Shown in pieces: positions 39,401 through 54,400 of a stretch of DNA of 64,000 nt. Position 1 is the first letter of the stretch, and each line of letters opens with the position of its first letter. Under the pieces are notes generated by a model. The model had not been told where the DNA came from and made no database searches. It saw only the letters and a program-made list of their open reading frames with translations. Position numbers and translations under genes: made by a program. The DNA lies in contig JAPXFQ010001700.1 of the NCBI GenBank assembly GCA_028564705.1, forward strand, positions 682,001 to 746,000. Direction: 5' to 3'. The stretch comes from Apricaphanius iberus (Eukaryota; Chordata; Actinopteri; Cyprinodontiformes; Aphaniidae).

Positions 39401-42400
39401 GTTTTTTACGAAAGAATACAGGCGATCAGGGGATTAAACCTGGATGCCCAAATGAAAGTCTGGAATCCTGCAGCAATTTACTGAGTTTGTGAGGCTCACT
39501 TTGTTCATGGTAAGTCCTTGTGATGATTTGTTATTAAGATAATGTTTATGTAAAAAGCGTGAGGTTTGAGTATTTCAAAATCCTCCGTTATATTGTTTTC
39601 GTGTTCTGATTTAGATGTCCCAAACTGCGATCAGCACCCCGTCTATAAGGTCAACGCTGCTGTACATGCAGCAGCTGTAAATCTGATCCTACTTTTAATT
39701 TACTTAATCATTAAAGCTGCTACATGTCGGCATGTTTCTCTAAGACTGGATTAAAAAAAAAACAACAACTAAGTACCGATATTCAGTTTTTTGCCAGAGA
39801 TCAGACGCCACTGTATTATTCAAGTCACAGGAAAACATAACTTGTACAACAGGGACGACATTTCCATAAACAAATTGATACATTTAAAAGGACGGTGCTC
39901 AATGAGGACTTGCCCAGCTTTGCGGTTGCGTTGAGGATTTCGCGTTCGACAATCTGACCTCCGCTTTTAGCCCAAACACGGCTTTCTGTTTCACAGAGAT
40001 CGGCCCAACTCTCCTTGAAACAACATAAACTCAGGCCTCCAGACTTTTAGAAGCTGTAAATTTTTTCATGAGTGAAGGGTCGACTTTAGGAATAGGGAGA
40101 AATGTCTCCTCAGCGGATTTGTGGCCAGGACACTGGCGAATCAAACTAACGTCTTTCACATATCTAAAAGGGGCTTTAAATAACTTCTATATCCCAGTCA
40201 ATATAGATTTTAAGTTTCTCTCTAAAGCTCTCCCAGTTTTCAGAGGTTAAAGTAGTTATATATTGGGGATTTTGCCCGCTAACTCTCTTGGAAGTGTTGG
40301 TTGCGTCTCTTTAGCCGCTATTCATTTTGTTTGTTTTTCTGCCACCCAACCACACGCACAAAAAGATGTCAACAAAGATCCTCCTATAGTCATTTGTTTG
40401 CAGAATTATTTTTTTCCTCCTTATTAGGGATCAGATTTAAGTTAAGCAAGCAAATTAAGTTAAATAAACACTGACCACTTTAACATTTGAGACATTTCAT
40501 CAGACTGCTACAGATGGCAGGGTGTCACAATTACTACTACCGATGCTTGGCAACCGCAGCTGAACATCAGGCTTGTTGTTAATCACACAATCTGGAGGGG
40601 AGTACCAGATCACCCGTGTCATTACATAGCTGTTGCCATGGAGAGTTTAAAAGGATGGGGAATAATTATAAAAGCAACCTGGGATGGTTCCAGGAAAGAA
40701 AGGATCTGATATTAAGACAAGAGGAGACAATCCCAGGAAATATGCACACCCTTCAGCTCGTCCTCCCTCTGCAGCAAGAAGACACAACACAGCCAACTGG
40801 ACAATGAATAATACATTTCAGTACGTGCCTTCTAGATTAACCATGCATTTCATATCAGCTGTCATACAATATTAAACACAAGGGAACGGAGAGAGATAAA
40901 GAAAGAAAACTATACGTGTGGAGGCGCTGAGAGTGGAGACAGTCTTCTACATCTTGGTGTGTAAATAGCTGTCAAATTCCCACAACTCCCAGGTATCCAA
41001 GATGATGAACTTAAGAGTGAAAACCCTTTAACTTGTACAAAAGAGGCAACTCTCGAACACACAACTACCCCAAATAATTATTGACATGACTTTTTTGTAT
41101 CATAAAAAGACAGGAGTTAAGACAAAATCTCAGAGCAAAGTTGATGAAGATTTAAATAATTTTTATATGAGAAATTAAAACCATAGAAAGGATACTTTGT
41201 AAAAGTAACAGATAGGGGCTGTTATGCTCTCACTCTTGGAGGACTCCGCAAGACTAAAACGGCCCTTTTATTATAGATCTATGACCTGTTGTGTCCCCAA
41301 AGAAGGCCAGAAATAGCTTGTGATTATTGTCTCTCAGACAATAGTCTCTCAGAGAGAGCAATTACTACTAATACCATCGTAAAACAATGATAGCAGATAA
41401 AAATTACAGCAGAATAAGTCCAAAAATTGTAGATGCAGGGGTTTGGCCACATTGGCAGAATGAGTGTGGATAAACTATTGCACAAACTATTGTGGTGGAA
41501 GCAACCCACGCAACAGAGACTCAAACGAGTTGCGCCAAATGACATGTGGGCGAAGCAAATTGAGGACGACACGAGGCATCGACCTCAATCAAGCGAAGGC
41601 CGACACCGAGGGCTGAAGAATGTGGATTAAAATCAGTAGCCAGTACAAACCACCCATTCAGCTGTAAGCTAGGCTCCAAAGAAAACACACAGAAGTCCAA
41701 ATAAAAATAAATAAGTTCGTTCAGTCAAAGGACACTTTACGAGTAATTACTTTGATTGGTTCTGCTGGGTTTTCCCTATTGTGCAACAATTGGAGCGCTC
41801 ATCCAAATGTAAAAAAATAAAAATCTCTCCAGAAAACAACCGATAAATTAAGCTTATAAAACAATTATGACAAAATTAATGCAAGCATTCTATACCAATA
41901 TTGTAATGAAAATTAATTAAACATTGCAAACCAATTTAAACTGATTTGGTTAAGCTTTTCTATCATTTGTTTCTAGCAACATCTTAGCTCACTTATCATT
42001 TAATTATCAACTACTTTCTCAAATTTCAGCTGGTTGGAGACTCAAAAATCCAACCTTTTGTTAATTAAATGCTATCTGGTCACCATATCAACAACATTTT
42101 ACGGCGTGAAAGTTGTTATTGTAGGAAGAGGACTCAACGTTAGCTGATTTCAGCATCCAAGCAGTGTTTAAAAGTAAGGTCAGAGAAAGCAAATATGGCC
42201 ACAAAACTCCAATGGTTGACCAAAACTAACGGAACGACTGCTGCATTCTGGTTGTACAGAGAAGCGTTATTGCAGATCCTTCCTCCCAGCAGCTGTAAAA
42301 CGTTAGAACCGCCACTGCTCCCAACAAACTTGATAAGTGGTCACATTCCTGCTCCTTTTTTTTGTTTCAAATAAAATTCCAGTGGTTATATGCATATTCT

Positions 42401-45400
42401 TGTTGTCTACAGTTTTTCTCCCCCAATTCTTGTAAATAGTTTATAATTCATGCACATATATACATGCATATATTTTGCTTTTATTTTCTAAATTACCCTG
42501 CTCATTCCTTTTAATCAGAGAATGCCATTTTAAATAACTTTACAGTATTATTTCTCATATTATTTTCCTTAAATGTAATCCTACTGTATAGCATCTTGTT
42601 CTTATTTTATTTATTTTTCCCTGTGTCAATATGTACAGGTGCAATAAAATGTCAGCAATTTTTGCCCAAATGTACAGTCCTACTGAAGTTACAATAAAAA
42701 CTTTTTAAAATCTGAATGAAATTTAGAAGTTTTTTTAGCTGCAGATTATGTTCGATTGTGGATCTCAGACTTATTGAAGACAGACTCATTTACTGTAGTA
42801 CATTTATTGGACCCTTCTGGATGTAAAAATATCTATATTTTTAGATGGCTTTGTTCTTATAATAATATGAGGCTGTGGATGGTGAATTAGACATAATTTT
42901 GCATTTCAGGGAGGATTGACAAAAGCGTTTACAGTGTCAACAATTATGATTGTGTTTTTGATTGACATGCATCATTTGGATCTAAAGAATTAGAGCCTTC
43001 CAATTCTGTGTACAAGCACCGCTAGAGTTAAAAAAATTGTAGATGAATATTCAAAAAGAAAGTGGGAAATTTTACACCAACAATCCAACACAGAAAAACT
43101 ACAGGATCTAGACTCTGTTTCTGCAAGCAGGTAATTCAGATAAGAATGTGAAGTTGCTGCAGACCTCCACACTTTACCAGCTGTAAAGAATCAGCAGGAA
43201 CAATCCATAATGAAAGATTTCCTGCAGAAATCTTGACAGTTTTTCATGTCTGACATATAATCTGCACATTTATTACATAGCATGAAGCTTTGTTTTTATT
43301 AAACACAGTAATAATCTGTCATGTGTCAGAGCTAATTATTATGATCTAACCACAGAGGAGCTCAAACTGGTTTGCAAAAGTTTACTTTTATTCTGTGGAA
43401 ATATATAATATTTAAAGTTTTTTTAAATTCAGATAAATATAAAGTCTATATTTGTCTCCATTGGGAGAAATGAGCTTCACTGTAGACTGCCCTCGCGGGG
43501 CGTGTATGGGCATGTGGTTCGGTCGTAATCACGCCCATTCTGCTCCCGCGTCTTTAGCTCTGATGCTAAACTTGGCTCGGCCCCCTCATTAATTATGCAA
43601 GATTTTAAAAAATTGTCTTACGAAAACCAGCCTGGTGCCCAGGTTTTTTATGAGCCCAGCATTATCTCAGGAAGAATATGTAGCCATAGAAAGTTTTAAA
43701 AAAAAATGGGCACCAGGCATTAAAGTTGTTTTTAAACGTATCTAAAGTCCAATGCTTTTCAATGGGGGCCTAGCGGCCAAATGGAGGTACTACAGCAATG
43801 GAGGAGCAATGGCGGCCTCCGAGGTATGCGGTCACTAAGCAGAGCAGCCAGCGGCCATTGATCAGAACACAGCAGGAATAATTTGCTTTTTAAATTTGAC
43901 TGTAACCACTCCTCATCTGTAAATTATTCTTACACGTTTTAGTCTGCTTCAGCTCATTAATTTGCTTTGGAATCTTTCAGTGTTCACAATAACATATATA
44001 TTCAAAATAAAAACTAACATTTTGTGAGATTTACTTTTTTAATGCTACATTCAACATAAAATGTTTTGGGGGGCCTTTCTCAAAAATACAAAAAAAATGT
44101 TCTACTCTTTCTATTGTTTTACAGTCTGATACCGCCATATTCTGTATCAATATGAAGTTAATGTTTTTACTGACACCTTGGTGAAAGAGAAAGCGCTCTT
44201 CTATCCCCTTAAGAGTATTTGGTAGCGCCACTGATTTAAAGGTTTAGAAAGTATTTATGACAAGAATGTACAGGGTTTATGATGGATGAGTTTCATATCA
44301 AGCAATAAAACTAAATCTCAGAACTAGAGGCAATGAATCTGTTGTCTAATTACAGTAACGTTGTCAAACCTTCCTAGACCAACACACGTGCAGCAAACTG
44401 ACAAATTACCTCCACAGCATGCAGTTACCTTCTACAGTGTCCTACTGATGATCTAATTACTTGATTAAGGTCTGTGGGAGCAGACACACATCTAAAAGCT
44501 GCTAAGCACCGGCCAGAACAGAATCTAGACCCTGGATAGGCCACAAGAATCAGCTAAACGTGTGGATTTCATATAGAAGTCCCACAATATACGAAAACAG
44601 CATGGCGGAACAAAGACATGAACTTTGCAGACATATTTGTACTGGTGTGATCAGCTTCTACACAAAGGCTGCAGTCAAATAAAAATCCAAACGCATGAAA
44701 AACATAAACCAGGAAAAATCACAGCATTATTTTTGTCCAGTGGGTCATGAAACACAAAAGTTTTCTGAGCAGATCTGTTTTTTCTCTGAAGCTCAAGAAG
44801 AAAGTTACTAACACCCTTCAAACAATGAAGCCACTATTTAAACAGAGAGGTATTACTTCATGCATAAACAATTCTGTGATGCTCGATAGCTGTAATTATT
44901 TGTAATCTCAAAGAAGCGTGTTGGGTTGTCCCAGGAAATGGCGAAGCTGTTAGGTTTCTCTGACCAAAGCGAGGAACCAGCTTACGTTTGTGACTGCGTC
45001 GATGTTTGCTCCGGCCAGGCAGAGATGGCGGACGACCTCAAGGCTCCCGTTTCCGGCGGCCAGATGGAGAGGAGTTTTTCCATACTGGATAGAAAGATGA
45101 AAAAGATTGAGAAACACTACAAAAGAAGTAATAACAGAGAGGGGATGTTATGTTTGATTTTAAGATTAGATTATTCAGGTTATATGGTGGAGATTAACTG
45201 TAAATAACAGTCAAATTAACCTGAAATATGTTTTCCAGAATTACCAAAAGTTGAGCCTTTGCTACAAGTAATGCAAGTTTTTTCTTTCAAAAAGTCCACA
45301 ATGGCCTAATGTCATATTTTCCAGTGGATGGATCAGAGGTTTTTCACATAAAACATGCTCTGAGTTGTCTGCAAAGACAAACTCCTCAATAACCCACGGG

Positions 45401-48400
45401 AAATACTTCTCGGTAGCTGTGTACTACATGAGTAAACAGGTGACAACAGCGCTGTATGAAAGTAACCGTAATACAATTTTATAACCACCGAGTGGAAAAT
45501 CATGCAGGGCACCAATATTATTATCGTTTTATTAAAATATTCAAGGACGACAACTGAGTACAGCTTCCTCATGTTGTTAAATTATTATTATAAGGGTAAT
45601 TATTACTGTTAATATCAGTAGAAGTAGAGGGATCAGTAATAGTAGTATCAGTCGTGATTGGAGGAGTAGAATTTTGTATGAAGAAGTAGTAAGTACTGAT
45701 GGTGGTAGTATTAGTGATGTAGTAAAAGTAGTAGTAGTGATGTTAGTATACGTAGTAGTAGTAGAAGTAGAATGAGTCTTAGTAGTGATGGTAGAAGGAG
45801 TAGTAGCATTATGACTAGCTGTAGCAGTGCAGTAGTAGTCACATTAGAAGTAGTAGTGGTAGTAGAAGTAGCAGTAATAATGGTAGTAGAATTAGTATAA
45901 GCAGTAGTGATAGTGGAAGTAATAGTAGTAAGAATAGTAGTAGCAGAAGAAGTACTCGTAGTAGTGGTTTTAAAAGTAGTACTACTGCTGGTAGTAGTGG
46001 TGAAGGTAGCAGAAGTAGTATAAACAGCAATTATGGTAGAAGTAATAGCTGTAAGACTAGTGGTAGTAGAAGTAGTAGAAGTAGTACAACTAGTTTTAGT
46101 CGTGATGGTAGAAGTAATAGTAAGTAGTAAAAGTAGTGATAAAGTTAAATAGTAGTATGACTGGAAGCAGTTGTGGTGGTAAATGTAATAGCAGTAGTAG
46201 AACTAGAAGTAGTAGTAAAAGTAGTGAGGCGTACTAGTAGTAGTAGGGATAGTAGTTGAAGTACTATGAGCATTAGTGATCATGGAAGTAAAAGTAATAA
46301 GACTAGTAATAGCAGCGGAAGAAGTAGTAGTACTACTACCACTGATGGTAGAAGTAGCGTAGTGGTAGTAGTAGAATTAGTAGTACTGATGGTGGAAGCA
46401 GAAATAGTATGCATAGAATAAATAGTCATTGTAGAAGTAGCAGGATTACTGTTAGTAGAAGCAGTAGCGAATGCAAGAGTAGTGATGGTAGTAGTAGTAG
46501 AAGTACGAGTAGTAGTGATGGTAGAAGTAATAGTAGTAGGACTAGTATGATGGCGGCTACAGCTGAGGCTGCTGTTTGCCTGTTTATATGGTAGAAAGCT
46601 GCTGATTAAAAGAGGCATGCAGCCCCTCCCCCAAATGCAACAGTGATTACCATAATTACCACTATGAAAACATGTGGAAAATATGAACCAATGATTCAAG
46701 CTTTCTTTATTTCTTCTTAAACATTAATCAACAACCTACCAGTTAGAGAAATGTTAACATGCGATTCAAAAGAAACCCTTTAAAGCAGCGTTTTATTTCA
46801 GGTTGGAACAAAGATACGAGCATCCATCTTTTCCTTTGACTCTGTAAACAGCGCATGGGACAATTTCCATTCCTGGATCTGGCCACATTTTCTCCAGCTG
46901 ACAGGGAAGACAAACCCAGGGACTGGATGTGTGACACACTGTGTGATATGCTGCTTTAGATAAGGCTGAAATTAGGGAAAATAATGCAAAACACCCAACA
47001 TATCAGGCAGATGCACATCACTTCACCGGAGTACGCTCTCTGAAATGTTCCTGACTGCAAACAGCATCTGGGAAAAGTCATCCCACTGCAGAATACATTA
47101 AAACGGATGGTGTCAAAATAGAAAGTGAAATCAGCAACATGTGTGGGAAGACGTGCCTGGCAAAGCAAAGCGGGCTCCTGAGTCGAATCTGATTTCTGTC
47201 AGATATGCTAGAGCCCTGTTAAAGGCCAGCTTCTTCCGTAGAGGAAAACTGTTTCATACTAACCGAACAGATAAAAACAAAGTCTTAATGCAACAATAGC
47301 AAAAACCAAATAGAATAAGTTGAAGTCCGGAATCAGATGTATAGAAAAAATGCTGAAAATCCTGAAACTGGGTGGAAAGTCATGGATATCTACTTTCTGG
47401 CTCTGAGGATTGGGCCTGATTTCAAACAGATGCCCTGCAGACTCCAAAATATGTGGACACACATTTTCTTAGTTGCGGTGAGACCAAATGAAACAGTCAG
47501 AGCAGGTGTTCACTGGAACATGCATTTGCTTTATGAATAGCTCTGATGCAGCCATGCTGCACCAGTTTCATCCTTTCATCAGACATAAAAACACCAGCAT
47601 GGATCCTGATTGGTGAGCTCTGGCTCACACACAGTCTGTGTTCTAAGGGGAGTTTGGAGTCAAGTAAAGATTTTACACTCTAAAACGACAAACCTGGACA
47701 ATTCAGTCCAAAAGTCTGAACTAAATAAAAATAAATAAGGAATAAAATTTGCCACAAAAAAATAAATAAATAAGTGAAGATGGTTTTATGTTGTTTTCCA
47801 TATATGGTCCTGCTTTGCTTCATTACATTTGACTTGAAGTCAAAATTCATTCTGTTAATGCATTATGATTTATCAGAAACACCACTAATTTAACACTGGA
47901 CCTCTTCAGGAGATGCAGTTTTGGAAGTAGATTATAACAATAAACAGAAAATGAAAAATAATTTTCATCGATATAGAGACGTTGGGTGGAAAAATAAACA
48001 AATGGGTTGTTGATAAAAAAATAAATAATTGGAAAATGAACAAACAGATCAATATAGGGACTGATGAATGGAAACAATTTCATGGATGGATAGATGGATG
48101 GATAGATTAAAGGATGGATGAAATGAGGGATGGATGGATGGATAGATTAAAGGATGGATGAAATGAGGGATGGATGGATGGATAGATAGATAGATTAAAG
48201 GATGGATGGATGGAAATAAACTGAAAGTACCAACATGACCTTTTCCATTCCCATACTTCCAAGCTTATCCAAATAATGTGAGAACACCGTTCACTTCCGT
48301 CTGATTGAAAGCTCCTGCTGACTTAAGCTCACCTTGTTGGGCAGGTCGAGACTCGCTTTGGCATTGCACATCGCGGTGACGATGGTCAGGTTCCCATCCT

Positions 48401-51400
48401 TGCAGGCGATGTGGAGCGGCGTGTTGCCATGGCGATCCTGTTGGTCCAGATGGCAGTGCTGCCTGAGGAGGCAGCGAACAACTTCCACCTGACACCTACG
48501 AACAGCCAGGTGGAGAGCTGTGTGGCCGTCCTATTGGTAAAAACAGTCAAAGCCCTCAATAAGAACACAAATACTGAATAAAACAGATTTTCTGTGCAGT
48601 AATTACGGAAACACACGTGTTCTATCAGTCTGACTCAGAGGTTTTAGGTTTCTACGTGTGGGCAGCATCACAGCCATCGATTGGCAGCGTTTTCTTCTAA
48701 CTTGTGAGACCAGCCTGTCTTTATTAGTTTTCTGCTGTCAAATGATAGCTTAAAATTTGCGAACTGCCCAGGTCGACATTTTTCATACTTGGACATCTAT
48801 CAGTGGAAACAATTGAGAAGAGGCTTTAAAGCAGGAAATGTTGCCATTTAATGTGTCATCACCTTGTCTGTGGCCTCCAAGTCAGCCTTGTGCTCCACCA
48901 AGCACTCCACGATGTCCACGAAGCCCCGGGCAGAAGCGGTCAGGAGAGGACTCTCCCCCTCGCGGTTCTTGGCGTCCACATGGCAGCCTGCCTGGCAGAG
49001 CGCTCTGGCAACAGCAGAGTATCCGTGCCAAGCAGCACAGTGCAGCGGCGTCTCCTGCTCCTGGAGACCAAAACGCAGAAGAATGGTAAAACTCTGGTTC
49101 TGTGACGGCTGTTGTGTTTGTCGTCTTTGACACAGAGAGTGAGCGCCTCACCCTGTCCTTCAGGTCTGGGTTGGCCCGGATGCTGCACAGGTAGCTCACG
49201 ACGTCGACGTTGCCATAGCGAGCCGCCACATGAAAAGCCGTTTCTCCAGACTGGAGGAGAAAAGCAGGAAAATGGACTGGTTAGAAATTATATTTACATG
49301 TTTCTGTAAAATACAACCTACTCCCAGTCTTCAATCTAATGTGCTTAAACTTTTTCCCCTCTACAATGAAATATGTTTTCTGAAAAAAAAAAAAACAATA
49401 TTAACCTATGTTGGATGTTTACATACAGTAGCCCGCAAGAGACATTTATGTAGGCTAATATCCATCTTTGATAAAATATATTTAGAACCCCCACTTAAAA
49501 ATATGAAGGCAATTGGCCATTTTGATAGATTTCCGGGGAAGTACCGAAAGCTTTTTGTCAGAACAATTTGCTTTGCCGTTCTTTGCTGCGACATCTTTTG
49601 CAGTTCAATTCATTTGTTCTCATTATGTGGTTTGAGAGGAGCAAGGGTTGGTGACATGGCAAACCTGGATCTGGAGCCTGGAAAGCAAGAGGTGCAGACC
49701 TTGTCTGGTGTGTCAACCTACCATTTCAGTGACATCTCTGGTAAATGATAGTTTATTCACTTCAGCTTGTAAACACATTTCCATCCTTGCAGTTATTTAA
49801 ATGTATATATTTTTTTATTATTATCACGGACCCCTCGCACAGCAGACCCCCGGTTGAGAAAACACTGCCGTAGGTGAGGGCTTGCCCTACGCAGACGGAG
49901 AAGTATAAACTAGGCTTAAGTAATAACTGGTATTAAGCTACTCCAAGGAAAGGAAACTTTTTTATTTGTTGGACTTTTTATTGACTCTTATTTCCATCAC
50001 ACCACACGTCTATCGATCATATACATTGTAATTTAAAGGGGAGGGTTTATACAAAATTGATTTCTTGATGCGTAACATACTAATAACTTATTACTCCCTC
50101 ATTACAAACATGCCTAAAGTGTTGCTTTGACTCATTCATTTATGTTGGACTAATCTTTGAGGCTCAGCTGGTATTTTGCCTGCCCCCACCTATCCCCTCC
50201 TCCGACCTGACGTACTCAGCCAAGCCTCCGCTTCTGCAGAGCAGCTGCTACGATTAGCCTACGCTAAGAGTTTGGACTTCATCTTTGGAAACAAACCTGG
50301 GCCGAAAAAGATCTCTTATCTTTGCATAAATCATTCCACAGAGGACTGCTTTCTCAGCAAAATACTTTTTGATAGTGGATTAATAAGTAGATAAGCCCTA
50401 AAGGCAAGACTACTCCATCGGAAACCTGGACAGGTGAGAACTGTGACCTGCGTCATTTTGTTAGCATTTGTAACTCTGAACTCAATACATAGCTTCATAT
50501 TTTTGTGTTTTTATAGCTTCAATGCAAAATGTAGCTTCATAGTGTTTAATATTTATACTGTAAAACGGTGCCAAGGAGGTTAAATATTATAAAGCCAAAA
50601 ACGTCTTGGAAAATCCTCTGGATTCTCTCTGGTTCTTCAAAAACCCCACTTTCAGGTTTGGATATCGGTTCATTTGCATACAGTGTTAAGATCTCCTATG
50701 TTGCCATTGTTCTACAATGTAAAAAAATCAATTTCTTTTCCCCTAAACACTAAAATGCAACACACTGCTGTCAAAATGCCCGGTATATGACGTTCTGAAG
50801 CGTGAGTTTCACAAATGGTATGAGGGTCTTAGAGAGGCACAGACAAATTTCAAGATGTCAAATATGGAAGTGAAGACAAGGCAGATTTCTTTAAGGTGGA
50901 TTTTGATATATACAGGATTTTCAGACAGATTTAGGGTAACAATATTTTTTGACTGTGCTATAGGAAGGTACTGTGTGCCTGGAAGAAGCATAATACCCCA
51001 CTTTAATAATCATCAACCCCTTTTATAAAGCTTAATGAATTATAATGATAAAACTTTTACCGATTCCTGGAGAATATCAAAATGACAATCAGGAAGGCGC
51101 CTAGGGTGCAGATTAGCTCCAGTCTGGTGGAGTCCGCACCGTGTTCTCACACAGACGATGTCGGGGGCTAAAATCGTTGAAAAGACTGCAAACTGCTTTA
51201 GGGATTTTGTGTGCCAGACCGAGGTCTGTATAATCAAAGCCACACAAGCAGCATCAAAAACAAACACACGCTCACACACATACACACAATCCATCCTTCT
51301 CTGTCTCTATAGCAACAACACATAAGCCGATAAAATGCCGGAGTAACCGCTTTTCTCTTCAGGTGTGTGAAACCGCAGCGTGAATGTGTTTGTGGTCATT

Positions 51401-54400
51401 TCAAAGCGACGCTTCTCGAGAGGTTTTCTGGGTGGGAGGTGGTGAGCGACTGTGGAGTAGTAGTAAAGACGATGTGTGCTTCCATGTGATTGAATGTGAG
51501 ACATGCGGGGACTGGGGGGACCGACTCACCTTATCTTGGACATCCAGAGGGCATTTCTTTTCATGGAGGAACTTCAGGGTCTCGACGTGGCCGTGTCTGG
51601 CAGCGTAGTAGATAGCGTTGGCTCCGCTCTGAAGGTTCCAGAAGGGAGAACATTACAGATTTATATCCAAAACGGATATCTAAAAAAAACAAACCTCATG
51701 TTTCACCTGGGACTATTTTGGGGACACCCCAACGTCCTGCACTCAGAGTCGCATTAGTCAAGGTGCTGCCATGGCAACGGCTAACAAGGGAGCCCGCTGC
51801 AAATCTCGTGTCATTGTGTGTTTAATTTGCACATCTAACATCCTGACAGATCAGAAATGGTGATCACTAAATGAAGCAGCGGTTTCTAAAGAAAAAAAAT
51901 CCTGACTTGTAGCTGTTCTGAGGGATGAAACACAATCAAAATGATCCATACATCTAGACGGATATTTGGCAAGTTGCAGACAGACAACATGCTTGTCAAA
52001 GCCACCAACAGGTCTTAGCAAAAAAAATTTTTTTTTTTTTTTTACCTCCTTGCTCTTTAGAAATGATAGAAAAAAAATGTTCATACACTTTCAAGCTCTT
52101 TAAGGTTGGGGCCATTGAAAAATAATGAATGCTTCTGTGATGTACTGCAGAAGTAATGTTAATGCACTATCGGGATCCTCCCAGTTGTGTCCAACTTTCA
52201 ACATTTTGACACAATCTGTTACTCTTTAATAACAAACTGTCACAACCACAAAGCTCTAGCCAATCAGCCAATCTGCCCAAATTTTTTGTTTGCCATCGAC
52301 TGACAAGAAGTGAAGTTCAAGCTCGTTTAAACTGCAGATGCCTGCACAGACAACTGTTTGTAAAAAAGATTTCTGATTCGAAGAGATGAACATATTAATC
52401 AAGGAAGGACAGAGCTGTTTGGCAACAATGGCTGAGAGCACAGTCCCAAGCAGGGTCTGTTTCGCTAGCAGTGGTGCTGGTGAATTGTACCAGGCGGGTT
52501 GAAAGATAAAAACAAAACAAAAAAAACTATTTCAGCTCTTTGACTTCATATCAATCAAAAACCTGATGGTTAAAACTTGGGACATAATTGGATAGAACAG
52601 GGATTTTAAATAGACATCAAAAGTGGTTTTGGACTGGATAAAGTAGTCTAAACTCAAGATTCTTGTATGGACTTCACTTGGTTTAACAGCAGTATAAAGC
52701 ATGATACCCAAGATTTCTGATAAGAACACATGAACGTTCAACCCAAATTAGTCAAGAATTGTGTTGATTAAGACAAAAGTCTGTGGTTCATTTCCAATAA
52801 ATGCTAAAAACTTATGGACTATTCTTTAAATCCATGAAACTTCATTAGATCCCAACCACATTTCTGGAAAACACCAAGTTGTCCTCATTATAGAAGCTGC
52901 ACTTTCTTGCAAGAATAGTTTAATTCAGGAATGTTTCTCTATAAATGCTTTTCAGAACACAATCTTCATAGAAAATCCCACCAACCACCATCCAAGGTTG
53001 AGGTATCAAGCAGTTTGGGAAAGCTTCTCACAGGTTGTTGCTTTTATTGTGATAGGATGTTGTGCAAATATTTGATGTCGAATCTGCTTTGAACGAGGAG
53101 TTACTTATAGATTTAATATTCCATGCCCAGTAGGATAGAAATCTTAAAATTAGGCATATGGTAATTTTGTCAACATTTTGCTCAAACCTGGTGAGTAAAA
53201 ACAATCAGATCATGGGGAGTCCCTGGACTGTTAGAGCTGACGTATGTATGATAAGAACTCTTTATCGCAGATTACATCTGCGGATTCAGGACAATGCATC
53301 TGCTAACTGTCCTATTATGAACATTGTTGTGTGGAGAATCCATTTTCAACAAGCAGATGATCACAGTTTGTGGCAATCGGTGGTTGGGAGGTTGGGGGGA
53401 TATTCCTTTTTGTTGGGCATTATGCTACGTAAATATTACCGTTATAATGATGGTCAAATAAAGATTCTCACCCCATTTATCAGATATAATAAATATTAAA
53501 TAAATATTAAAGTCTGGTTCAATAAACGAACATAAATCATAAACCTAGTACTAAACCTAAAGTCCAAATCTATCAAACTTCTTAGTTATTATTTGTGTAT
53601 CTGCTCTTTTTTTCTTAAACCCCCAATAGGTTGTGGTGAATGGACGCTCATTAAACGGTGTCACAACATGCTTGCTTATTATGAGGGATTCTTGCAAACT
53701 TCAGGAGAGTGTCTGTCTCTACATGTTCATAGAGGAACTGTGAATGCAGCAAGTCAATGACTCGATGAAATCTGCTGGGTTTCCAAAGATAGAAAACTTA
53801 TAAAATAATTTAAATAATGAAAATCATGCAGTGTTTAATAAGAAGTAGGATTAATTTGAATGTCTGTATGATTCAAGTCCAGAGTCCTCAGAGTTCCCGT
53901 TCAGTTTTTATATATTAGTTTTTTCTTGATTTAATTAAAGATAAAATCTTAAAAGTATTTACCGAAGTAAAAAAAAAACTTTAATGAAGTATTGATTTAG
54001 CTTTTATTCCTTTAACAAATTTAAAAGACCAAAATTCTTATTACTTGAACTGCATGTCCCAGTATGTCTAATTAGTTCTAAAATATGACTAATATATGAA
54101 GGGTATATGAAAGTGTTAATCTGTACTCAAACAAGTCTAATTGAATGAAACACTGTTTGATTGTGAGGTTTGCAGAGACTCTTCTAACTCCACCACTGCA
54201 CTTTTAATGTGTTTAATTGAGTCTAATAAACTCTGCAGCTGGAATCAGAAACACGCTGATGACAACCAACAGGTTTTTACCTTGTCATTAGCCTGGATTT
54301 CTGCACCTTTCTTCATCAACACCTCGATGATCTGAATGTTGCCACAGCCAGCTGCAATCAGGAGCGGTGGAGTACCATGCTGTGATAAAAAAGAAGAAGA

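Larger units (their letters stand above)
38456..44985. other. Large dapk1 intron with LINE remnants
   Basis: 38660-38730 is a common repeat tail (agatcaaagtgctttgcatg). 41433-41633 and 42250-42720 are LINE-derived (listed). 43490-43860 is unusually G/C-rich for the region and includes cttttcaatgggggcctagc; I cannot name it. The rest is unrecognised. Confidence 0.45.

Noticed and set aside
46280..46699. 139-codon minus ORF rich in Thr and Leu
   Set aside because: Translation of the TAG/GTA trinucleotide tract, not a protein gene.
48083..48215. Possible CRISPR-like direct repeats
   Set aside because: Eukaryotic minisatellite with no unique spacers.
49230..49748. 172-codon plus-strand ORF
   Set aside because: Starts antisense to an ankyrin exon and runs into a repeat; no domain seen.
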